A stretch of 64,000 nt of DNA from Amorphoplanes friuliensis DSM 7358 (lineage in GTDB: Bacteria > Actinomycetota > Actinomycetes > Mycobacteriales > Micromonosporaceae), in NCBI RefSeq assembly GCF_000494755.1, contig NC_022657.1, forward strand, positions 8,710,001 through 8,774,000. Direction: 5' to 3'. The translations under genes and the position numbers were made by a program. Below, one piece after another: positions 1 to 7,056 of the stretch; the first letter of the stretch is position 1, and each line of letters starts with the position of its first letter. The notes under the pieces are model-generated. The model made no database searches. It saw nothing but the letters and a program-made list of their open reading frames with translations, and was not told the DNA's origin.

Positions 1-149
1 CGGCCGCCTCTTCCTCGTCCTCCGACAGCAAGTCGTCGGACTCGTCGTCGTCGACCACCCCGGCGTCGACGACACCCGCGTCCTCGTCGTCTTCTTCCTC
101 GTCGACGTCGTCGGCTTCTTCGTCGACGTCGTCTTCTTCTTCGTCTTAG
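1..149 (+). CDS. Ser-rich C-terminal tail of a protein cut by the window edge (FmdB-like?)
   Basis: Only the 3' end is present; the frame runs from base 3 to the TAG at 147-149. It encodes about 48 residues, almost all Ser and Thr with a few Asp, Lys, Ala and Pro. Actinobacterial FmdB-family zinc-ribbon proteins often end in such a poly-Ser tail and often lie just upstream of a SAF-domain gene, so FmdB is my best guess. The zinc ribbon itself lies outside the window, so identity is inferred from the tail and neighbour only. The stretch is a TCG/TCC/TCT repeat and is prone to slippage. Confidence 0.55.
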   Translation, partial: AASSSSSDSKSSDSSSSTTPASTTPASSSSSSSSTSSASSSTSSSSSS

Positions 150-172
150 CAGACCCGGCGCTTGCCGCCGAG

Positions 173-198
173 TTGTCCACATCCCGGGGTTGTCCACA
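173..198 (+). promoter_or_regulatory. Pair of DnaA-box-like 9-mers
   Basis: TTGTCCACA occurs at 173-181 and again at 190-198, same orientation, 17 bp start to start. This is the preferred DnaA box of high-GC actinobacteria. The pair sits between the Ser-rich gene and the SAF-domain gene, where it could bind DnaA as a regulator or titration site. A third copy lies at 14680-14688. DnaA binding is inferred from the 9-mer only. Confidence 0.4.
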
Positions 199-270
199 GG
201 ACGACCACCGGGATGTGCCGCATCCGCCTACCGTCCTGCCCCTGACAACCAGGCGGGACGGGGGCGGAAA

Positions 271-801
271 ATGCGCGGCGAACCACGCCTGGACCCGGTC
301 CGCTGGCGCCGCCCCGGCCGGGCAACCCTCCTGAAGCTCTCGGTCGTCGCCGCCCTCCTGGCAACGGCCGCCATCGTGCTGTGGTCACGCCCAGAGACCT
401 GCACACCCTCGACAGCCCTCGCCGGGCCTGCGGAGGCCCCCATTTGCCCAGTCGCAGACGGCAGGCCGCCGCCGAAGGGTGCCGGACAGCCCCGCTCGTC
501 GGTGCCGGGGCAGCCTTCAGCTCCGGGTCGGCCTGCCGTGCCGCCAGGGAGGGTCGGCGTGCCGGTCCGGCTGGCGGAGCCGTCGGCTCTCGGGCTCATC
601 CGCCCGGGCGACCACGTCGATCTTTTCCGGGTGGACGAGGACGCCGAAGCGATAGCCACCGCCGCCCTGGTGCTCGACGTGACCGGCGCGGACGACCCGT
701 CGCTGGGCGGGCTCCTCCTGGCGCTGACACCCGCAGAAGCGCAGCGCACAGTGACGGGCGCCGGCCGCGGTTACGCGGTCCTCATCCGCCCGGACGGTTG
801 A
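271..801 (+). CDS. SAF-domain (CpaB/RcpC-like) membrane-anchored protein
   Basis: A 176-residue protein. It has a basic N-terminus, one membrane segment at about residues 20-38 (LLKLSVVAALLATAAIVLW), a Pro/Gly-rich linker to about residue 100, then a SAF-like domain containing GRVGVPVRLAEPSALGLI and RPGDHVDLF. SAF domains of the CpaB/RcpC type occur in Flp pilus assembly proteins, but many actinobacterial copies are orphans like this one, with no pilus genes nearby. I chose the ATG at 271, in front of the basic N-terminus. The frame stays open upstream to a TTG at 190, but that extension runs through the DnaA-box pair and looks non-coding. Export function is unproven. Confidence 0.75.
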   Translation: MRGEPRLDPVRWRRPGRATLLKLSVVAALLATAAIVLWSRPETCTPSTALAGPAEAPICPVADGRPPPKGAGQPRSSVPGQPSAPGRPAVPPGRVGVPVRLAEPSALGLIRPGDHVDLFRVDEDAEAIATAALVLDVTGADDPSLGGLLLALTPAEAQRTVTGAGRGYAVLIRPDG

Positions 802-807
802 CGCCGG

Positions 808-990
808 TCAGCCCCAGTGCGGGGGACGGTCCTCCAGGAGGCGGTCGTCGTTCGAGTCGTCGGCGCTCGAACCCCAGCCCCGTTCGGTGTCGTCGCGGGT
901 CTGTTCCGGCAGCAACGGCGCTTCTTCGGGCTCGAAGTCCACGGTGCGCTCGGCGTCGGCATCACGTTCAGGCTCGTCCAGGATGTCCAC
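808..990 (-). CDS. Short acidic conserved actinobacterial protein
   Basis: Starting at the GTG at 988-990 the frame encodes 60 residues, rich in Asp and Glu, with the segment LLPEQTRDDTERGWG and the C-terminus LLEDRPPHWG. I recognise this as a small protein family widespread in actinomycetes with no known function. It has no membrane segment or cysteine motif. It is divergent from the gene at 1049 with only 58 bp between starts, so the two share a promoter region. Its stop is 7 bp from the end of the SAF gene (convergent). The frame continues upstream of 990, but that part opposes the neighbouring gene. Confidence 0.7.
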   Translation of the reverse strand: MDILDEPERDADAERTVDFEPEEAPLLPEQTRDDTERGWGSSADDSNDDRLLEDRPPHWG

Positions 991-1048
991 GGTATTGAGG
1001 GTAGGCCGCGTCGCGGTGCGCTGTCCGCACCGGATAGATGTAGCGTCG

Positions 1049-1381
1049 ATGAACGTGAGCGCCCCGACCGGATCCGATGACGACGCGTACTGGCAGCGCC
1101 CCGGTTCCGAGCCGGAGCCCTTCGGGGCCGGCCGCCCGGTGCCCCAGCCCGCACCCACACCCCGCTACGAGGGGCCGCCGCGCACTCCGCCGCCCTCGCC
1201 GTACTGGCGACCGCCGCTGGTGCAGAAGCCTCCGCCGCCGCGGTCCATGCCCGGCCAGGACATGGACTCCCTGGACGAGACCGAGGGTTCGGCGCGCACG
1301 GTGACGTACGGCGTCGGCCTGGTCGCGGGCGCGATCGCGCTGATCCTGATGTGCCTGCTCTGCGCCCGCGCGATCTTCTGA
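1049..1381 (+). CDS. Conserved hypothetical protein with C-terminal membrane anchor
   Basis: Encodes 110 residues. The N-terminal two thirds is Pro-rich and apparently disordered, with the family-like segment SDDDAYWQRPGSEPEPFG. One hydrophobic helix at about residues 84-108 (YGVGLVAGAIALILMCLLCA) ends the protein, so it should be tail-anchored with the Pro-rich part in the cytoplasm. The ATG at 1049 gives the expected MNVSAPTG start; the frame is open further upstream but overlaps the divergent gene. I do not know its function. Confidence 0.75.
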   Translation: MNVSAPTGSDDDAYWQRPGSEPEPFGAGRPVPQPAPTPRYEGPPRTPPPSPYWRPPLVQKPPPPRSMPGQDMDSLDETEGSARTVTYGVGLVAGAIALILMCLLCARAIF

Positions 1382-1426
1382 CCCGTCCCGGCCACCACCC
1401 CACATGGCGGCCGGGACGGCGGACCG

Positions 1427-1912
1427 TCAGGAACTCGTTCCCCAGACTGCCTGGGCTCCCGAGTCCCCCGTCCTGAAGACGTAATAGCCGGAAACCGCGG
1501 CGAGCGCCACCATGATCACTGCAAGTCCCAGCTCCGCTGCGCGCGGTAGCGGTCGACTGGACTTACGGAGCGTCAGGAACACCATGACGAGAGTCACAAC
1601 GCCGAGTCCGAGCGAGAAGTAGAACGTCAACGTCCCGAAGCCCATGTGGTCATCGATGGCCTCGAGCGGCGGGCCGCTCATGCCGTTGCCGATCAGGCGC
1701 TCGCGCAGTTTGCCGCCGGAGGCCATGGACACCCCGGCCGTCACGGGTGCCGCGATCGCGAGCAGGACCGCAGCCCAGCCGATCTTCGATCGCCACCGGG
1801 GCAGGACCGCGTAGACGATGGCCAGCAGCGCCAGCAGCGGCACGAAGACCACCGCCGCGTGGATCACAAGAGCGTGTACGGGCATGCCGTTGATCTGGTC
1901 GAACACGGTCAC
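1427..1912 (-). CDS. DUF2231 family integral membrane protein
   Basis: A 161-residue protein with four hydrophobic helices. The N-terminal motif INGMPVHALVIHAAVVFVPL, with paired His in the first membrane helix, is typical of DUF2231. GAP-like polar loops carry the conserved DDHMGFGTL. The family is thought to be a small membrane module, possibly haem or metal linked, but its function is not established. GTG start at 1912, with AAGGAGGT just upstream on the minus strand. It is divergent from the Fur regulator at 2111 across a 198-bp intergenic region, so redox or metal control is possible but not shown. Confidence 0.8.
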   Translation of the reverse strand: MTVFDQINGMPVHALVIHAAVVFVPLLALLAIVYAVLPRWRSKIGWAAVLLAIAAPVTAGVSMASGGKLRERLIGNGMSGPPLEAIDDHMGFGTLTFYFSLGLGVVTLVMVFLTLRKSSRPLPRAAELGLAVIMVALAAVSGYYVFRTGDSGAQAVWGTSS

Positions 1913-2110
1913 CTCCTTGGAACGATTCGGGACCCAGGGACGTCAGCCTAGAGTTATCTGACGCCGCAAACATCCCCCCGTTTCCGCCTACGCGCAGTCG
2001 ACCATTCCGGTTCACCGGCCACACGCATGTTCTCGAAAACGTGCCCTCCCGACCGTTCCCGCGCCTGGGACGAGGTTGAGCCCGCCGGTGTCGCGTGCTG
2101 TCATGGTGTG

Positions 2111-2545
2111 ATGCCGACCGGTGAGCAGTTGCTGCGCGCGAACGGTCTGCGCGTGACGCGGCCCCGCATGGCGGTGCTCGACGTGCTGACCCAGGGCGGT
2201 CATCTCGAGGTCGAGGAGATCACCCGCCAGGTCCGGGAACGCCTCGACTCGGTGTCGACCCAGGCGGTCTACGACGTGCTCGGCGCACTGTCCCGCGCCG
2301 GCCTGGCCCGGCGCATCGAACCGGCCGGCAGCCCGGCCCGTTTCGAGTCCCGGGTCGGCGACAACCATCACCACATCGTCTGCCGCAGCTGCGGCACGAT
2401 CGAGGACGTCGACTGCGCCGTCGCCGAGCGCCCCTGCCTGGATCCGGGCACCGGCCACGGCTTCGAGGTCGATGAGGCCGAAGTCACCTTCTGGGGCCTG
2501 TGCCCGTCGTGCCAGCGCCGAAGAGGCGCGGATCGCGCTGCCTGA
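2111..2545 (+). CDS. Fur-family metal/peroxide-responsive repressor
   Basis: A 144-residue protein. The N-terminal winged helix (about 1-80) has LRVTRPRMAVLDVL and the recognition-helix region VSTQAVYDVLGALSRAGL. The C-terminal dimerisation domain carries the His-rich metal site DNHHHIVCRSCG and two CxxC pairs, CRSC and CPSC, which hold a structural zinc. This layout fits FurA/CatR/PerR-type peroxide sensors better than Zur, but I cannot separate them without alignment. The ATG at 2111 was chosen over upstream in-frame codons because homologues start shortly before LRxxGLRVTxPR. The oxygenase-like gene follows 39 bp downstream and may be co-transcribed. No katG is visible nearby. Confidence 0.88.
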   Translation: MPTGEQLLRANGLRVTRPRMAVLDVLTQGGHLEVEEITRQVRERLDSVSTQAVYDVLGALSRAGLARRIEPAGSPARFESRVGDNHHHIVCRSCGTIEDVDCAVAERPCLDPGTGHGFEVDEAEVTFWGLCPSCQRRRGADRAA

Positions 2546-2584
2546 ACCTGTTCAACTTCCCTCCCGGCGTGGCACGCTGGAGGC

Positions 2585-3433
2585 ATGGACATGGGACTCT
2601 TCGGCCCCGATTCGGTCACGTGGAAGGTGCACAAGGAGCCCATCTTGCTGCTGGGCGGCCTGCGTTCCCTCTACCTCCAGGCCCTGCACCCGCGCGCGGT
2701 CGCCGGGATCGCCCAGAACTCGGGTTTCCGCTCCGACCCGTGGGGCCGCCTGAACCGCACCTCCGAATACGTCGGCACGGTCATCTACGGCACCACCGAC
2801 GAGGTCGAGCTGGCTGCCAGCCGCATCCGGCGCCTGCATTCACGCATGACAGCCACCGACCCGCGTACGGGCGAAAAGTTCCGCATCGACGAGCCCGACC
2901 TCCTGCGCTGGGTCCACGTGGCCGAGGTGGAGTCGTTCCTGTCGACCGCCCGCCGCGCCGGCCTGAAACTCACCGACGAGGAAGTCGACGGCTACTACAC
3001 CGAGCAGCTGCGCGCCGCAGAGCTGGTCGGCCTGGACCCGTCAACCGTCCCAGGCACGGCCGCCGAGGTCGCGGCCTACTACGACCGCATGCAGCCGGAA
3101 CTCGGCATCACCCGCGACGCCGCCGAAACAGCCTTCTTCCTGACCGTCCCCCCGGTGCCGAGCAACTGGGGCAGCCGCGCCCTCCGCCTGGGCCTGACCC
3201 TCGGCCCGACCCGCTGGGCCTACTTCGGCGTGGCCGGCACCGCCGTGGCCCTGCTCCCAGCCTGGGCCCGCAAGATGTACGGCGGTCTCGGCTGGCCCAC
3301 CACGGACCTCTCCGCCGACCTCTCACTCCGCGGCCTCCGCCTCTTCCTGAGCGCCCTACTCGCCGCCATGCCCGAGCGATACCGCGAAGCCCCCATGCGC
3401 CGAGCCGCCCTCGACCGCGCCGGCCTCACCTAA
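2585..3433 (+). CDS. DUF2236 / MpaB-like oxygenase family protein
   Basis: A 282-residue protein of the DUF2236 family, whose members include latex-clearing protein and MpaB-type haem-dependent oxygenases. Visible family marks are ALHPRAVAGIAQNS near residue 33, then DPWGRLNRTSEYV, and a later RWVHVAEVESFL segment supplying candidate axial and distal residues. Haem binding is known for some relatives and only inferred here. ATG at 2585, 39 bp after the Fur gene on the same strand. Regulation by that Fur protein would suit a haem enzyme but is untested. Confidence 0.82.
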   Translation: MDMGLFGPDSVTWKVHKEPILLLGGLRSLYLQALHPRAVAGIAQNSGFRSDPWGRLNRTSEYVGTVIYGTTDEVELAASRIRRLHSRMTATDPRTGEKFRIDEPDLLRWVHVAEVESFLSTARRAGLKLTDEEVDGYYTEQLRAAELVGLDPSTVPGTAAEVAAYYDRMQPELGITRDAAETAFFLTVPPVPSNWGSRALRLGLTLGPTRWAYFGVAGTAVALLPAWARKMYGGLGWPTTDLSADLSLRGLRLFLSALLAAMPERYREAPMRRAALDRAGLT

Positions 3434-3599
3434 CCCCAGCCCGGCCCGCCTCCACCACCGCACTCAACCCAGGCCAGCTCGGCCAGACAAAGCAACTGCG
3501 CCCAACACGCTGTCCCGCCCCACCCCGCAGGTAACGCACCACGACGCAGCAGTTCACAGCCCTGCGCACGCGGGACCCTTCGGCAAGCCCAACAGGCCC

Positions 3600-4058
3600 A
3601 ACTCCAAGGAAGTCGGCCCTACGCCAAGCCCCCAGAGCCCAACTTCAAGGAAGTCGGACTCTCGGCCGCTCAAGAACCCCAACCTCGGGGAAGTCGGCCC
3701 TACAGCAGACCTATTAGGCTCAACTTCAAGGAAGTCGGCCCTACACCAAGCCCGCAGTGCCCAACTTCAAAGGAAGTCGCGCCCACGGCAGCCCCACAAC
3801 CCCAACTCCGGGGAGGTCGGCCCTACGGCAGACCTGGTAGGCCCAACTTCAACCAAGTCGGCCCTACACCAAGCCCGCAGTGCCCAACTTCAAAGGAAGT
3901 CGCGCCCACGGCAGCCCCACAACCCCAACTCCGAGGAAGTCGGCCCTACGGCGAGCCGGCATAGCCCAACTTCAAGGAAGCCGGGCCTAAAGCAACCTCG
4001 GAAGGCCCAACTTCAACGAAGTCGGGCCTACCACGAACCGCCAAAGCCCAACTTCAAG
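3600..4058. repeat. 41-bp-period hairpin repeat array, left part (12 units)
   Basis: Units start at 3600, 3641, 3681, 3722, 3763, 3804, 3845, 3886, 3927, 3968, 4009 and 4050, that is every 41 bp with a single 40-bp step. Each has a core close to arms GCCCAACTTC and GAAGTCGGGC around a 3-base loop, then an 18-bp linker. A three-unit block is duplicated: 3745-3810 is nearly repeated at 3868-3933, 123 bp later. The period is not a multiple of three, so the array is not protein-coding. The IS element interrupts the unit that starts at 4050. Confidence 0.93.
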
Positions 4059-4067
4059 GAGCCTTTT

Positions 4068-4850
4068 TCATCGTGGGTGATCAGCTGCCTCGATGCTGTG
4101 CAGAACCTGGATGGCCTGCAAAATCGCGGTGGTCCGGCCAGGGCTGCAGCGGACCTGGACCAGGACTTTCCACTGCTTGAGAGTGGCGTTGGCGCGTTCA
4201 CCGTTGGCGCGGATCGCAGCGTGGTCGCGGTTGAATTGCTTGTTCCAGGCGGTGAAAACTCTGCGGCCTTTGTGTTTCTTGTACGGAGTGATCAACGGGC
4301 TTTGGGTGCCTTGGTAGGCCCGGTCGGCGAAGGTGATCACACCGGCGTGGGTCAGGGCGTCGATCAGGCCGTGGGTGCGTGCCGCGGTCAGGTCGTGTGC
4401 CCTGCCGGGTAGTGCGGGTGAGGCCCAGATGAGCCGGCCGGCGGGGTCGGCGACGACTTGGATGTTCATGCCGTGCCGTCGGTGTTTACCGGAGTAGTAA
4501 GCCTTGCCGTCGGCGACCCGGTCGATCGGGATCAGCGTGCCGTCAAGGATCACAAAACAGAGCCGCCGGATCCGGGTCATCGCGGTGGTCAGATCCGGTG
4601 CTGCGCAGGCGAGTAGGTCGATGGCTTCGCGGACGTATCGCCAGGCCGTGGTCGTGCTGATGGAAAAGCCGGTGGCCAGGCGGTGGTAGGTGTCGCCGTT
4701 GCGCAGGTGGGCCAGGGCGAGCAGGGCTTGCCGGGCCGGGTTCAGCCGCCGCCACCGTGACCGTAGTTGCCGGCGGTGGTGACGGATGAGGGTGGCCAGG
4801 TGGTTCAGGGACTGGCTGGACAGAGAGATCGTCGCGGGGTAAGACAGCAC
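4068..4850 (-). CDS. IS5-family DDE transposase
   Basis: A 260-residue protein. The N-terminal part is basic with a helix-turn-helix (TYHRLATGFSISTTTAWRYV), followed by a DDE_Tnp_4-type catalytic domain: first Asp in VILDGTLIPIDRV, second in TFADRAYQG, Glu in ANGERANATLKQW. All three catalytic residues are present and there is no frameshift, so it is probably active. Start GTG at 4848-4850 has GGGAG seven bases upstream. The stop TGA lies inside the left terminal repeat. The ribosome-binding site and start codon fall in an unusual pair of alternative hairpins, described separately. Confidence 0.95.
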   Translation of the reverse strand: MLSYPATISLSSQSLNHLATLIRHHRRQLRSRWRRLNPARQALLALAHLRNGDTYHRLATGFSISTTTAWRYVREAIDLLACAAPDLTTAMTRIRRLCFVILDGTLIPIDRVADGKAYYSGKHRRHGMNIQVVADPAGRLIWASPALPGRAHDLTAARTHGLIDALTHAGVITFADRAYQGTQSPLITPYKKHKGRRVFTAWNKQFNRDHAAIRANGERANATLKQWKVLVQVRCSPGRTTAILQAIQVLHSIEAADHPR

Positions 4851-4912
4851 GGTGAGGCTCCCGGTTGGGGCATCGGATCTTGGTCGACTGCTGTCTTACC
4901 GGGAGCCTCACC
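4839..4912 (-). promoter_or_regulatory. Alternative-hairpin leader over the transposase RBS and start codon
   Basis: Reading the minus-strand transcript 5' to 3', box 1 is 4912-4899, box 2 is 4899-4889, box 3 is 4864-4851 and box 4 is 4849-4839. Box 1 is a perfect 14-base complement of box 3, which holds the GGGAG ribosome-binding site. Box 2 is a perfect 11-base complement of box 4, which overlaps the GTG start and first codons. The two stems cross in order, and the connecting loops are 0 and 1 base, so both stems cannot form fully at once. Either stem would hide initiation signals. Confidence 0.7.
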
Positions 4913-4973
4913 TTCATCGATACCCGACCCACACCCGCCATCGTGACCAGCACCAACACGATGAAAAAGGCTC

Positions 4974-5360
4974 AAGGAAGTCGGGCTTACGGCAAGCCCG
5001 GAAAGCCCACCTTCGAAGAAGTCGGGCCCACCACAGCCCCACAAACCCCAACTCCGGGGAAGTCAGCCCTGCAGCAAGCCCACAAGGCCCACTTCAAGGA
5101 AACTGGGCCAACGGCGAACCCACGCAGCCCAGCTTCAAAGAAGTCAGGTCCACGGGAGCCCACGAACCCAACTTCAAGGAAGCCGGGCCTAAAGCAACCT
5201 CGGAAGGCCCAACTTCAAGGAAGTCGGGCTCTCTGCAAGCCCGTGGAGTCCAACTTCAAGGAAGTCGGGCACTCCCGCAAGCCCGTAAAGCCCAACTTCA
5301 AGGAAGTCGGGCACTCCGCAAGCCCGTAAAGCCCAACTTCAAGGAAGTCGGGCCTTAGGT
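4974..5360. repeat. 41-bp-period hairpin repeat array, right part (9 units)
   Basis: Continuation of the left array beyond the IS. Units begin at about 5009, 5050, 5090, 5131, 5170, 5211, 5252, 5294 and 5335, spacing 39-42 bp. A 48-bp segment at 3969-4016 recurs at 5171-5218, showing block duplication across the whole array. Several units can also form a second hairpin, for example CGGGCTT at 4982-4988 with AAGCCCG at 4994-5000, which competes with the core stem for GGGC. The last three units are the most alike and may be the youngest. Confidence 0.92.
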
Positions 5361-5464
5361 AGCCCCGGCCAGGCCAGCCCTGGGCCCGGCCGCAGAAGCC
5401 CAGCGCCCGGGCACGACCGGTCCTTCCAGCACGCGACCCAGCTCAGACAGAAGCGCAGCCTGGG

Positions 5465-6355
5465 TCAGGCCGGCGGGCGTTCCAGGTGTTCGACCGAAGC
5501 CCAAGGCTCCTTGGCCGCGACCTCCTGCCCCGCCGGACAGCTACGGCGGAAGTCACACCAGCTACACAGCGTCCCCGGATTAGTGGGGAACTCAGCGTCC
5601 GGATCAGCCCCCGCCGCCACCGCCTTCTCCGCCGCCATGATGTCGCGAGCTGTGTCTTCCGCCCGCGCCACCTGCCGAGCCAACGACTCCTCAGTGTGCT
5701 CGTGCGAGGCAACGGTGCCCGTAGGCAAATGGTGCAGCTCGACCCGGCGGCACGGCCGCCGGAAGACTCGCTCGGCGGCGTACGCGTAGAGCGCCAAAGC
5801 CTGGGACCCCCGCGCGTCGTCAGCGTCGAGCCCGGAGCGGCCGGTCTTGTAGTCGACGATCACAGCCTCCGGGCCATCGTCGCCGACGCGGGAGTCGATG
5901 CGGTCGGCGCGGCCGTTGAATGCGAGCACCGCGGTCTTGGTCGCCACCACCCGCTCGACGCCCAGCGGCTCGTCCTCAGGATCGAGGCCGGTCACGTAGG
6001 TGTCGAGCCACCCCAGCGCCTTGCGGTAGGCGATGCGTTCCTGGTCGACGTCGCGGTAACCCTCGCGGACCCACGTCGACTTGAGCAGCATGGGCATGGA
6101 CTCCGGCACGCGGCGGTCGGGGGTTACGGCGTACCAGTTCTTGAGGGCCGTGTGGACGCTCGCGCCGAGGGAGTTGTGGGCCCAGGGTGGGCCTTTTTGC
6201 GGTGACGGCCGGTCGATGTAGGTGTAGCGGTAGCGGCGCGGGCAGTCGGCGTAGGAGCCGAGTTTGCTCGGCGTGCAGACGAAGAGGCGCTCGGGCATGC
6301 CGGCAAAGCCCAACTGCTCGGGCACCGCGGCCGATCGGGGGGAGGTCCTGGGCAC
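5465..6355 (-). CDS. PD-(D/E)XK nuclease, RecB/Cas4-like exonuclease family
   Basis: A 296-residue protein. The N-terminal part has the segment CTPSKLGSYADCPRRYRYTY, and the nuclease core shows a GRADRID motif and AVIVDYKTGR (motif III with catalytic Asp and Lys). The C-terminal SWCDFRRSCP with the N-terminal Cys gives the four-cysteine pattern that binds a 4Fe-4S cluster in RecB/AddB/Cas4-type nucleases. Stand-alone genes of this type are widespread in actinobacteria and unrelated to CRISPR here. GTG start at 6355. It probably acts on DNA ends in repair, which is inferred from the family. Confidence 0.88.
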   Translation of the reverse strand: MPRTSPRSAAVPEQLGFAGMPERLFVCTPSKLGSYADCPRRYRYTYIDRPSPQKGPPWAHNSLGASVHTALKNWYAVTPDRRVPESMPMLLKSTWVREGYRDVDQERIAYRKALGWLDTYVTGLDPEDEPLGVERVVATKTAVLAFNGRADRIDSRVGDDGPEAVIVDYKTGRSGLDADDARGSQALALYAYAAERVFRRPCRRVELHHLPTGTVASHEHTEESLARQVARAEDTARDIMAAEKAVAAGADPDAEFPTNPGTLCSWCDFRRSCPAGQEVAAKEPWASVEHLERPPA

Positions 6356-6387
6356 GAAGTAATCCTGCCAGCACCCTCCGACAAGAA

Positions 6388-7005
6388 TCAGGCCGCGGCG
6401 GTGTACAACTCCACAAAAGCGGCAACGGCGTCGGCGATCAGCTGGACCGCGATGGCGGCGAGGAGGAGGCCGGCGATGCGGGTCAGCACCTCGATGCCGC
6501 CCGGGCGGAGGAGCTTGACGATGCCGCCGGAGAAGCGCAGCACCAGCCAGACCGTGGCCATCACTGCGATGATGCCGAGGCCGATGACTGTGTAGTCGTT
6601 GAGACCGTCGGCACGCTGCACGAAGAGCATGGTTGCCACGATCGCGCCGGGGCCGGCCAGCAGAGGCGTACCGAGGGGCACCAGGGCGACGTTGCTGGTG
6701 CCGGCCTGCTCGGACGGTTCGTCGGTCTTGCCCGTGAGCAGCTGCAACGCCACGAGGACCAGCAGCAGACCACCGGCGCCTTGCAACGCGGGCAGCTGGA
6801 CGTGGAGGTAGTCGAGCAGTGTCTGGCCGGCCACCGCGAAGATCACGATGACGCCGAGGGCCAGCAGCACCGCCTGGGTGCCCGCACGGATGCGCTCCTT
6901 GACGGGCAACGTCCCGGTCAGGGCCAGGAAGACGGGCACCATGCCCGGTGGGTCCACGATCACCAGGAGGGTCACGAAGACCTCGCCGAACAGCTTCAGA
7001 TTCAC
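6388..7005 (-). CDS. MarC/UPF0056 family inner-membrane protein
   Basis: A 205-residue protein with about six membrane helices. Family marks are VIVDPPGMVPVFLALTG in the first loop and PLLAGPGAIVATMLF after the third helix. MarC proteins were once linked to antibiotic resistance, but their transport function is unproven. GTG start at 7005. The nuclease gene follows 32 bp downstream on the same strand, and the PHP gene ends 52 bp upstream of this start, so the three genes may form one transcript. Confidence 0.9.
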   Translation of the reverse strand: MNLKLFGEVFVTLLVIVDPPGMVPVFLALTGTLPVKERIRAGTQAVLLALGVIVIFAVAGQTLLDYLHVQLPALQGAGGLLLVLVALQLLTGKTDEPSEQAGTSNVALVPLGTPLLAGPGAIVATMLFVQRADGLNDYTVIGLGIIAVMATVWLVLRFSGGIVKLLRPGGIEVLTRIAGLLLAAIAVQLIADAVAAFVELYTAAA

Positions 7006-7056
7006 GGGATCAACCTAGGCCGCGGCCCTCGGGGACGCCCGGGACTGCGTCGATCG

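Larger units (their letters stand above)
4059..4973 (-). mobile_element. Complete IS5-family insertion sequence, 915 bp
   Basis: The element is bounded by perfect 17-bp inverted repeats, GAGCCTTTTTCATCGTG at 4059-4075 and its complement at 4957-4973. It contains one transposase gene on the minus strand. It sits inside a unit of the 41-bp array. Removing 918 bp restores both the unit sequence and the 41-bp phase (4050 to 5009), which fits a 915-bp element plus a 3-bp AAG target duplication. Because the target contains CAAGG, a 913-bp element with a 5-bp duplication fits equally well. The intact gene and perfect ends suggest recent insertion. Confidence 0.93.

Noticed and set aside
190..270. 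Longer SAF protein starting at TTG 190
   Set aside because: The extension would code through the DnaA-box pair and has no RBS, while the ATG at 271 leads straight into the basic N-terminus and membrane helix.
4852..5358. Repeat-containing protein read through the right half of the array
   Set aside because: The 41-bp period is not a multiple of three, so each unit is read in a different frame. There is no RBS and the frame starts inside the IS.
3600..5360. CRISPR array
   Set aside because: Repeats are degenerate, the linkers are related to one another instead of unique, linkers are only about 18 bp and no cas gene is present. The RecB-like nuclease at 5465 is a common stand-alone family.
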